Origin: Gammaproteobacteria bacterium
GTDB taxonomy: Bacteria > Pseudomonadota > Gammaproteobacteria > UBA9214
Assembly: GCA_030599705.1 (NCBI GenBank)
Contig: JAUVNM010000076.1
Location: 1 to 7,815, forward strand
Length of the DNA: 7,815 nt
Direction of reading: 5' to 3'
Under the pieces are notes generated by a model, which saw nothing but the letters and a program-made list of their open reading frames with translations, searched no databases and was not told where the DNA came from. Positions 1 to 4,762 of this stretch are shown here, piece after piece. The position numbers were made by a program, and so were the translations under genes. Position 1 is the first letter of the stretch, and every line of letters starts with the position of its first letter.

Positions 1-90
1 CCCCCCGATTCGGGAAAAAGTCAACAAATCAACGGGATAGTACGAGATTCTGTTATCGGTTGACTAGGGCTGTTACACTCCCCGACCGGG
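1..90. other. Unassigned left flank; probable end of an integrated element
   Basis: This stretch ends exactly where a partial tRNA-Val gene begins, so it probably is the terminus of an element integrated in that tRNA, or a remnant of one. It holds short repeats of the kind used by recombinases: TCAAC occurs at 21-25 and again at 29-33, and GGTTGAC occurs at 58-64 and 89-95, with its inverse GTCAAC at 20-25. Two frames are open from the left edge and stop at 38-40 and 61-63; either could be the last codons of a gene that starts outside, but the tails are too short to identify. A small CCCG/CGGG hairpin at 4-14 is followed by A residues, not T, so it is not a + strand terminator. The link to an element is inference from the tRNA break. 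Confidence 0.4.
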
Positions 91-135
91 TTGACATGGT
101 GGGGGTCGTTGGTTCGAATCCAATCGCGCCTACCA
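91..135 (+). pseudogene. 3' half of tRNA-Val(GAC), probable attachment-site scar
   Basis: From 91 onward the sequence reads as a tRNA 3' half: anticodon loop TTGACAT (91-97, anticodon GAC at 93-95), 3' anticodon stem GGTGG (98-102), five-base variable loop, T stem GTTGG/CCAAT (108-112 and 120-124) around loop TTCGAAT, acceptor strand CGCGCCT (125-131), discriminator A132 and encoded CCA (133-135). An intact gene would need CCACC just before 91, a D arm and AGGCGCG at its 5' end; here 86-90 reads CCGGG and no D arm or acceptor partner is present, so this cannot fold as a tRNA. I recall tRNA-Val upstream of thrS in related bacteria, which suggests this is the displaced original 3' end. The break at the first anticodon-loop base fits integrase crossover at an anticodon-loop site. 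The fragment is certain; the integration origin is inference. Confidence 0.8.
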
Positions 136-260
136 AACATGATGTCATTCCGGCGCCGGCCCGGAGACCGGATCAAGCATCAATGGCTTCCGCCCGGCGC
201 CCGACTGACGGTCGGAAACGCCTGGGGCCCCACGGATAGGGCACCACGGGAGATATTGCC
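136..260 (+). other. Untranslated leader upstream of thrS
   Basis: This 125-base spacer has no convincing gene. It contains GC-rich foldable pieces: a TCCGG/CCGGA pairing (149-153 with 168-172), a CCGAC/GTCGG hairpin with a five-base loop (201-215), and the palindrome TGGGGCCCCA (223-232). None is followed by a T run, so no intrinsic terminator for the tRNA is visible. In E. coli thrS is repressed by its own product, which binds leader hairpins that mimic the tRNA-Thr anticodon arm; the 201-215 hairpin sits about 45 bases before the start codon, but I cannot show tRNA mimicry. A ribosome binding site GGGAG (248-252) lies eight bases before the thrS ATG. I see no good sigma70 promoter here. 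Confidence 0.5.
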
Positions 261-2189
261 ATGCCTGTAATCACCCTCCCAGACGGCAGTTGCCGTGAAT
301 TTGATCACCCGGTAACCGTGCATGAGGTCGCCGCCGATATTGGCCCCGGCCTGGCGAAGGCGGCGCTGGCCGGCAGGACCGATGACGTGTTGGTCGATAC
401 CAGTTTCCTTATCGATACCGATGCCGATCTGGCCATCATTACCTCAAAGGACGAGGATGCGCTGGAGCTGCTGCGCCACGATGCGGCGCACGTCATGGCA
501 CAGGCCGTGCAGGAACTCTATCCGGGTACCCAGGTCACGATTGGCCCGGCCATCGAGAACGGCTTCTATTATGACTTTGCCCGCGATGAACCCTTCACCC
601 CGGAAGACCTGGCCAGAATCGAAAAACGCATGCATGAAATCGTCAAGCGTGATTTGAAAATCGAACGCGAGGTCTGGGACCGGGACGCGGCGATCAGGAT
701 TTTTGGCGAGATTGGCGAGGCATACAAGGTGGAAATCATCCGGGACATTCCGGAAGGCGAGGCGGTCTCGGTGTACCGCCAGGGTGACTGGTTCGATGTC
801 TGCCGTGGCCCCCACCTGCCGAGTACCGGCAAGCTCGGCAAGGGCTTCAAGCTGATGAAACTGGCGGGTGCCTACTGGCGTGGTGATTCCGGCAACGAGA
901 TGCTGCAGCGCATCTATGGCACTGCATGGCGCGACAAGAAGGAACTCAAGACGTACCTGCAGCGGCTGGAAGAGGCGGAGAAGCGTGATCACCGCAAGCT
1001 CGGCAAGGTGATGGACCTGTTTCATACCCAGGAAGAGGCGCCGGGTATGGTGTTCTGGCACGACAGCGGCTGGCAGATTTATCTCGTGATTCAGGATTAT
1101 ATTCGTGGCAAGTTGCGGCAGCACAATTACCAGGAAGTCCACACGCCGCACATCATTGACCGTTCCCTGTGGGAGAAATCCGGTCACTGGGAAAAATTCT
1201 CGGACGATATGTTTACCACCGAATCCGAGAACCGGACCTATGCACTCAAGCCGATGAATTGCCCGGCGCATATCCAGATCTATAACCAGGGACTGAAGAG
1301 TTACCGTGACCTGCCGCTGCGGCTGGCGGAATTTGGTTCCTGTACGCGCAATGAACCGTCCGGTACCTTGCATGGATTGATGCGGGTCAGGAATTTCGTG
1401 CAGGATGATGCGCACATCTTTTGTACCGAAGAGCAGATTCAGGATGAGGTCTCTGCGTTTATTGATCTGCTGTTCGAGGTGTATGCCGATTTCGGTTTCG
1501 ATGCTATCAGTGTGAAGTTTTCGACCCGTCCCGAGCAACGGGTGGGCGCAGACGCCTTGTGGGACAAGGCAGAACAATCCCTGCAGGCGGTGCTGGACCA
1601 CAAGCAGCTGGACTGGGAGCTGCAACCGGGGGAGGGGGCCTTTTACGGGCCGAAGATCGAATTCAATCTCAAGGATTGCCTGGACCGGGTCTGGCAGCTG
1701 GGCACCATCCAGCTGGATTTCTCGATGCCGGAACGCCTCGGGGCCCACTATATCGACGAGGACGGCAGCAAACAGGTGCCGGTGATGCTGCACCGGGCCA
1801 TCCTCGGGTCGCTGGAGCGTTTTATCGGCATTTTGATCGAGCATTATGCCGGGGTGCTGCCGCTGTGGCTGGCTCCGATCCAGGCGGTAATCCTGAATAT
1901 CACCGACCGGCAGGCCGAATATGCCCGGAAAGTGGAAGAATCCTTGAGAAATCAGGGTTTGAGGGTCAAATCAGACTTGAGAAATGAGAAGATCGGCTTT
2001 AAAATCCGCGAGCACACAATACAACGGGTTCCCTATTTGCTGATAATCGGCGATCGGGAAACAGAAGCCGGTACGGTGGCCGTGCGCACGCGAGACGGCA
2101 GGGACCTTGGCAGCCACGAGCTGGAGCAACTTACCAGGGCCCTGCAGGAAGAGATCGCGAGCCGCGGCCGTACTGTTTTGGAGGAATAA
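261..2189 (+). CDS. thrS: Threonine-tRNA ligase (ThrRS)
   Basis: Class II synthetase that charges tRNA-Thr with threonine in the cytoplasm. The 642-residue product equals the E. coli length, and MPVITLPDGS is the usual N-terminus. Domains in order: TGS domain (about 1-62); editing domain (about 63-225), which hydrolyses Ser-tRNA-Thr, with its HxxxH pair at H73/H77 and C181/H185 in CRGPH; catalytic core (about 245-535), with zinc ligands C334 (PMNCPAH), H385 (DDAHIF) and H511, motif 2 around R363 and motif 3 around R520; anticodon-binding domain (about 540-642). All key residues are present. PMNCPAH has Ala where E. coli has Gly, which looks harmless. The ATG at 261 has GGGAG eight bases upstream. 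The stop is three bases before infC and in the same frame. The last 80 codons carry a cluster of uncommon codons (TTG, AGA, AGG, ATA) where an internal promoter is proposed. Confidence 0.98.
   Translation: MPVITLPDGSCREFDHPVTVHEVAADIGPGLAKAALAGRTDDVLVDTSFLIDTDADLAIITSKDEDALELLRHDAAHVMAQAVQELYPGTQVTIGPAIENGFYYDFARDEPFTPEDLARIEKRMHEIVKRDLKIEREVWDRDAAIRIFGEIGEAYKVEIIRDIPEGEAVSVYRQGDWFDVCRGPHLPSTGKLGKGFKLMKLAGAYWRGDSGNEMLQRIYGTAWRDKKELKTYLQRLEEAEKRDHRKLGKVMDLFHTQEEAPGMVFWHDSGWQIYLVIQDYIRGKLRQHNYQEVHTPHIIDRSLWEKSGHWEKFSDDMFTTESENRTYALKPMNCPAHIQIYNQGLKSYRDLPLRLAEFGSCTRNEPSGTLHGLMRVRNFVQDDAHIFCTEEQIQDEVSAFIDLLFEVYADFGFDAISVKFSTRPEQRVGADALWDKAEQSLQAVLDHKQLDWELQPGEGAFYGPKIEFNLKDCLDRVWQLGTIQLDFSMPERLGAHYIDEDGSKQVPVMLHRAILGSLERFIGILIEHYAGVLPLWLAPIQAVILNITDRQAEYARKVEESLRNQGLRVKSDLRNEKIGFKIREHTIQRVPYLLIIGDRETEAGTVAVRTRDGRDLGSHELEQLTRALQEEIASRGRTVLEE
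1977..2005 (+). promoter_or_regulatory. Candidate internal sigma70 promoter for infC-rpmI-rplT
   Basis: TTGAGA (1977-1982) and TAAAAT (2000-2005) each match the sigma70 consensus at five of six positions and are separated by the optimal 17 bases. They lie inside the thrS coding sequence about 190 bases before the infC start. E. coli also has infC promoters inside the 3' part of thrS, so the position is as expected. The -35 is formed by the uncommon codon pair TTG-AGA (Leu-Arg), while most Leu codons nearby are CTG, which hints at selection for the DNA sequence. The -10 partly follows from the conserved Gly-Phe-Lys-Ile codons, so chance is possible. Confidence 0.5.
2180..2184 (+). promoter_or_regulatory. 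Ribosome binding site fixing the infC start
   Basis: GGAGG lies over the last thrS codons, eight bases before the ATC at 2193. The thrS stop TAA (2187-2189) is in the infC reading frame, so initiation must occur after it. Only GGT and ATC precede the first residues expected of IF3, which leaves ATC as the start. Translation of infC is therefore likely coupled to the end of thrS. Confidence 0.8.
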
Positions 2190-2192
2190 GGT

Positions 2193-2717
2193 ATCGCTGC
2201 AAGAAAACCGCAAAATCGGGTAAACGAAACCATACTTGCCCCGGAGGTACGGGTAATAGATCAGGAAGGCGAGCAGCTCGGGATTGTTTCCATCGAGGAA
2301 GCAAAACAGGCTGCGGAACAGGCACGGCTTGACCTGGTAGAAATAGCGCCGAATGCCGAACCCCCCGTTTGCCGCATTATGGATTACGGCAAGTTCCGGT
2401 TTGAAGCCAGCAAGAAACTGCAGCAGGCCAAGAAGAAACAGAAACAGACCCAGGTCAAGGAAATCAAGTTCCGGCCGGGTACCGATATCGGTGACTACAA
2501 GATCAAGCTGCGCAAGCTGATCGAGTTTCTGGATGTCGGCGACCGGGTCAAGGTGACCCTGCGTTTCCGGGGCCGGGAAATGGCCCACCAGGAGCTGGGT
2601 ATGGAAATGATGGACCGGCTCAAGGTCGACCTCGAGGAAATAGGGGTTGTCGAGCAGGAACCGAAAATGGAAGGGCGGCTTATGGTCATGGTGCTGGCGC
2701 CAAAAAAGCACAAGTAA
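2193..2717 (+). CDS. infC: Translation initiation factor IF-3, with rare ATC start
   Basis: IF3 binds the 30S subunit, blocks premature joining of 50S, and proofreads start codon and initiator tRNA. Read from ATC 2193 the product has 174 residues (E. coli 180). The N-domain (about 1-72) shows NRVNE, the EGEQLGIVS stretch and VEIAPNAEPPVCRIMDYGK; a lysine- and glutamine-rich linker follows (about 73-90); the C-domain (about 91-174) has KEIKFRPGTDIGDY, RFRGREM and the usual GRLMVMVLAPKK ending. The first ATG in frame (2379) is residue 63, in the middle of the N-domain, so an ATG start would delete most of it. No ATG, GTG or TTG occurs earlier in frame. ATC is a near-cognate codon of the type (ATT in E. 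coli) through which IF3 represses its own translation, so the same control is likely here. rpmI follows after 39 bases. Confidence 0.93.
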   Translation: MAARKPQNRVNETILAPEVRVIDQEGEQLGIVSIEEAKQAAEQARLDLVEIAPNAEPPVCRIMDYGKFRFEASKKLQQAKKKQKQTQVKEIKFRPGTDIGDYKIKLRKLIEFLDVGDRVKVTLRFRGREMAHQELGMEMMDRLKVDLEEIGVVEQEPKMEGRLMVMVLAPKKHK

Positions 2718-2756
2718 GCAGACGCAACAGGACACAACTGAGAATCAGGTAGAGCA

Positions 2757-2954
2757 ATGCCAAAGTTAAAGACCAATCGCGGAGCGGCCAAGCGCTTCAA
2801 GAAAACGGGTTCGGGTGGCTTCAAGCGGGGCCAGTCGCATCTTCGTCATATCCTGACGAAAAAGAGCAGCAAGCGTAAACGTCAGCTGGGTTCGCCGGCC
2901 GAGGTGAATAAAGCGGATGTGGCGATGGTGCGCCGTTTGTTGCCCTTCAGTTGA
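2757..2954 (+). CDS. rpmI: 50S ribosomal protein L35
   Basis: Small basic protein of the large ribosomal subunit. The 65-residue product has the normal family length and shows the family pattern: MPKLKTNRGAAKRFKKTGSG at the N-terminus, then a Lys/Arg-rich centre (LTKKSSKRKRQL) and the VRRLLPFS end. A short Shine-Dalgarno AGG (2747-2749) precedes the ATG by seven bases. It sits between infC and rplT, the classical IF3-L35-L20 cluster, where in E. coli the L20 protein represses rpmI and rplT through an RNA pseudoknot upstream of rpmI. The 39-base gap before rpmI is too short to hold that whole structure; any L20 site would have to extend into infC, and I cannot demonstrate it. Confidence 0.98.
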   Translation: MPKLKTNRGAAKRFKKTGSGGFKRGQSHLRHILTKKSSKRKRQLGSPAEVNKADVAMVRRLLPFS

Positions 2955-2981
2955 TCCGATTTATCCAGGAGTAATCAAGCA

Positions 2982-3341
2982 ATGTCCAGAGTAAAACGTG
3001 GTGTCACTGCCCATGCCCGCCACAAGAAGATATTAGGCAAGGCGAAAGGATATTACGGCGCACGCCGCAAGGTGTTCCGTGTTGCCAAGCAGGCCGTTAT
3101 CAAGGCAGGCCAGTATGCCTACCGTGACCGCCGCCAGCGCAAGCGCCAGTTCCGGGCGCTGTGGATTGTCCGCATCAATGCGGCCGCACGGGAAAACGGG
3201 CTGTCATACAGCCGCATGATTGACGGTCTCAACAAGGCAGAGGTCGAGGTTGATCGCAAGGTGCTTGCCGATCTTGCCGTGTTTGACAAGGCGGGTTTTA
3301 GTGTACTGGCGGAAAAAGCCAAGGCCGGTTTATCTGCATAA
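2982..3341 (+). CDS. rplT: 50S ribosomal protein L20
   Basis: Early-assembly 23S rRNA-binding protein of the large subunit, and in E. coli the translational repressor of its own operon. The 119-residue product is one residue longer than the E. coli protein. It shows the long basic N-terminal extension (MSRVKRGVTAHARHKKILGK, then GYYGARR), the RDRRQRKRQFRALWI block and the C-terminal RNA-binding domain with INAAARENGLSYS and DLAVFDKAGF. AGGAG (2967-2971) lies ten bases before the ATG. It follows rpmI by 27 bases and is the last gene before a strong terminator, so it probably closes the thrS-infC-rpmI-rplT transcription unit. Confidence 0.98.
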   Translation: MSRVKRGVTAHARHKKILGKAKGYYGARRKVFRVAKQAVIKAGQYAYRDRRQRKRQFRALWIVRINAAARENGLSYSRMIDGLNKAEVEVDRKVLADLAVFDKAGFSVLAEKAKAGLSA

Positions 3342-3365
3342 CCCCGATTGCAGAGAGCTACCAGC

Positions 3366-3396
3366 AAGGGGAAAGGTGAGAGCCTTTCCCCTTTTT
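3366..3396 (+). terminator. Intrinsic terminator after rplT
   Basis: GGGGAAAGG (3368-3376) pairs perfectly with CCTTTCCCC (3383-3391) around a six-base loop, extendable by two A-T pairs, and is followed by TTTTT-G-TTT. It begins 25 bases after the rplT stop. In E. coli the corresponding position carries the pheST attenuator with a Phe-rich leader peptide (PheM); no such peptide is visible here, so I read it as a plain, possibly leaky, terminator. Confidence 0.9.
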
Positions 3397-3438
3397 GTTT
3401 CTTTAAGGAAACTCTGATTAATTAATAATGAAAAGATT
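3397..3438 (+). promoter_or_regulatory. AT-rich patch, possible pheST promoter region
   Basis: Directly behind the terminator is a markedly AT-rich stretch containing TTAATTAA (3418-3425) and TAATAA/AATAAT (3423-3429), which could supply a -10 box. No good -35 partner is found at 16-18 bases. A promoter is expected somewhere here because the terminator would otherwise cut off pheS, but the assignment rests on composition and context only. Confidence 0.25.
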
Positions 3439-3559
3439 GTAGGAGCGGGCTGAAGGTGAGGCGCTTGCGCCGACAAGGTGAGCTTGCGAGAGGGTGGCCT
3501 GGGCCAGAGGCTGCCCTGGGGCATGCCCGCGAATGGTTCGCCGCCAAGGCGACTCCTAC
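3439..3559. repeat. REP/BIME-like palindromic element
   Basis: The element is bounded by GTAGGAG (3439-3445) and its inverse CTCCTAC (3553-3559). Inside, GCGGGC (3445-3450) is complementary to GCCCGC (3525-3530), and GGGC-AT-GCCC (3519-3528) and GGCGC-TT-GCGCC (3460-3471) form small hairpins. The GTAGGAGCGGGC end and the GCCCGCGAA and AAGGCG-CTCCTAC motifs resemble REP repeats that are dispersed in Pseudomonas and other gammaproteobacterial genomes and mobilised by RAYT transposases. The middle also has an imperfect direct duplication of AAGGTGAG followed by CTTGCG (3453-3469 and 3475-3488). No transposase is present. It fills most of the space between the rplT terminator and pheS. Confidence 0.7.
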
Positions 3560-3580
3560 TCATGACCTGGAAAACCACCA

Positions 3581-3587
3581 AAAGGAG
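3581..3587 (+). promoter_or_regulatory. Ribosome binding site fixing the pheS start
   Basis: AAAGGAG lies ten bases before GTG 3598. The in-frame alternatives, ATG 3562 and the upstream GTG 3478, have no such signal and would place REP-derived residues at the N-terminus. Confidence 0.7.
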
Positions 3588-3597
3588 CAGGACACGG

Positions 3598-4617
3598 GTG
3601 CCTGACCTGAACGAACTTGAAAACAGAGCACTGCAGGCCGTCGCCGCTGCCGGCGATCCGGCTGCGCTTGACGAGGTGCGTGTTGGTTATCTGGGCAAGA
3701 AGGGCAGACTGACACAACATCTCAAGCAGCTTGGCGGGCTGCCCGCCGAAGAACGCCCGGCCGCCGGGCAGGCCATCAACCGGGTCAAACAAACAGTCCA
3801 GCAGGCGATCGAGGAGCGTCAACGGGTGTTGCAGGCCCGGTTGCTGGATGCGCAGCTGGAACAGGACGCCATCGATGTCACCCTGCCCGGGCGCGGGCAG
3901 TCACCGGGCGGCCTGCATCCGGTGACGCGGACCATGAAGCGCATCGAGCGACTGTTTACACCGCTCGGCTTCACGGTTGCGGAAGGGCCGGAGATCGAGG
4001 ATGACTACCATAACTTCGAGGCCTTGAATATTCCGGCGCATCACCCGGCGCGCGCCATGCATGACACCTTCTATTTCAATGCGCATACCCTGTTGCGTAC
4101 GCACACGTCGTCGGTGCAGGTCCGGGTAATGGCGGCGCACAAGCCACCGCTGCGGATTATTGCCCCCGGGCGGGTCTACCGCTGTGATTCGGACCTGACG
4201 CATACGCCGATGTTTCACCAGGTGGAAGGGCTGCTGATCGATGAAACGGTCAGCTTTGCCAACCTCAAGGGCATGCTCGACGAGTTCCTGCACCGCTTCT
4301 TCGAGCGGGACGATCTGCAGGTGCGTTTTCGGCCATCCTATTTCCCGTTTACGGAGCCATCCGCGGAAGTCGATATCCAGTGTGTCATGTGTTCCGGCAA
4401 TGGTTGCCGTGTGTGCGGCCAGAGTGGCTGGCTGGAGGTGCTGGGCTGCGGCATGGTGCACCCGAAGGTGTTTGAGTATGCGGATATCGATAACGAGCGC
4501 TATACCGGTCTGGCTTTTGGTATGGGCGTGGAGCGCCTCGCGATGCTGCGCTATGGTGTGAACGACCTGCGGTTGTTCTTCGAGAACGACCTGACTTTTC
4601 TCAGGCAGTTTAATTAA
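3598..4617 (+). CDS. pheS: Phenylalanine-tRNA ligase alpha subunit
   Basis: Catalytic subunit of the alpha2-beta2 class II enzyme that charges tRNA-Phe. From GTG 3598 it has 339 residues (E. coli 327). The N-terminal coiled coil (about 1-90) shows VRVGYLGKKGRLT; the catalytic domain starts near LPGRG...GGLHPVTRT (96-111). Motif 2 lies around RIIAPGRVYR (187-196) and THTPMFHQVEGL (201-212), motif 3 at GMGVERLAML (308-317). A306, in GLAFGMG, corresponds to E. coli A294 of the Phe pocket. The length difference is largely a four-cysteine insert (C262, C265, C270, C273) before GWLEVLGCGM, where E. coli has a short loop; I recall this insert from many other bacteria. GTG is preferred as start because of AAAGGAG upstream; ATG 3562 would add 12 residues without a Shine-Dalgarno. 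Confidence 0.95.
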   Translation: MPDLNELENRALQAVAAAGDPAALDEVRVGYLGKKGRLTQHLKQLGGLPAEERPAAGQAINRVKQTVQQAIEERQRVLQARLLDAQLEQDAIDVTLPGRGQSPGGLHPVTRTMKRIERLFTPLGFTVAEGPEIEDDYHNFEALNIPAHHPARAMHDTFYFNAHTLLRTHTSSVQVRVMAAHKPPLRIIAPGRVYRCDSDLTHTPMFHQVEGLLIDETVSFANLKGMLDEFLHRFFERDDLQVRFRPSYFPFTEPSAEVDIQCVMCSGNGCRVCGQSGWLEVLGCGMVHPKVFEYADIDNERYTGLAFGMGVERLAMLRYGVNDLRLFFENDLTFLRQFN

Positions 4618-4627
4618 ACAAAGAATA

Positions 4628-4736
4628 GCCACAGAGGACACAGAGAAAAAAAGATTGCATGTGTGAACTTTTACTGAAGAACAAATGAACATTCTTACTG
4701 AGTTTATTTCTCTGTGTCCTCTGTGCTCTCTGTGGC
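4628..4736. repeat. Long inverted repeat with 9-base CACAGAG periodicity
   Basis: A 19-base arm at 4630-4648 is perfectly complementary to 4707-4725, enclosing a 58-base loop. The arms are built from a short unit: CACAGAG at 4630-4636 and 4639-4645 on the left, and CTCTGTG at 4710-4716, 4719-4725 and 4728-4734 on the right, all at 9-base spacing. The third right unit gives an alternative pairing, GCCACAGAG (4628-4636) with CTCTGTGGC (4728-4736). The pattern resembles a CCACAGAGGACACAGAG repeat dispersed in many environmental bacterial genomes, usually intergenic. It occupies the pheS-pheT gap and has no T run, so as RNA it would be a long hairpin but not a typical terminator. Confidence 0.85.
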
Positions 4737-4762
4737 AAGGGATTTCTTAGGCCGGTACTACG

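Noticed and set aside
91..135. Functional tRNA-Val gene
   Set aside because: The 5' acceptor strand, D arm and 5' anticodon stem strand are missing; CCGGG at 86-90 cannot pair properly with GGTGG at 98-102.
3..239. Open reading frame from the left edge through the tRNA fragment to a stop at 237-239
   Set aside because: Its middle is simply the tRNA 3' half read in frame (giving the familiar VGSNPIAPT artefact), and it lacks family features; openness is explained by high GC content.
444..1844. Long open frame of 466 codons antisense to thrS
   Set aside because: It lies wholly within an intact, strongly conserved thrS and reads as a low-complexity shadow with no recognisable domain.
2379..2717. 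infC starting at ATG 2379
   Set aside because: It would remove 62 residues of conserved IF3 N-domain that are encoded in frame directly upstream behind a good ribosome binding site.
3220..3417. Possible leader peptide running through the rplT terminator (contains FPLFVSL)
   Set aside because: It starts deep inside rplT, has no ribosome binding site, and has only two separated Phe codons at the hairpin; not a PheM-like attenuator.
3478..3597. N-terminal extension of pheS from GTG 3478 or ATG 3562
   Set aside because: The extra residues are translated from the REP-like repeat or its edge, match nothing in PheS, and have no Shine-Dalgarno; GTG 3598 has AAAGGAG upstream.
4628..4736. CRISPR-like array
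   Set aside because: The repeat unit is only 7 bases with 2-base gaps and the two halves are inverted; there are no spacers.
4628..4736. Terminator between pheS and pheT
   Set aside because: The 58-base loop and the absence of a T run after the right arm (GGCAAGGGATT follows) do not fit an intrinsic terminator.
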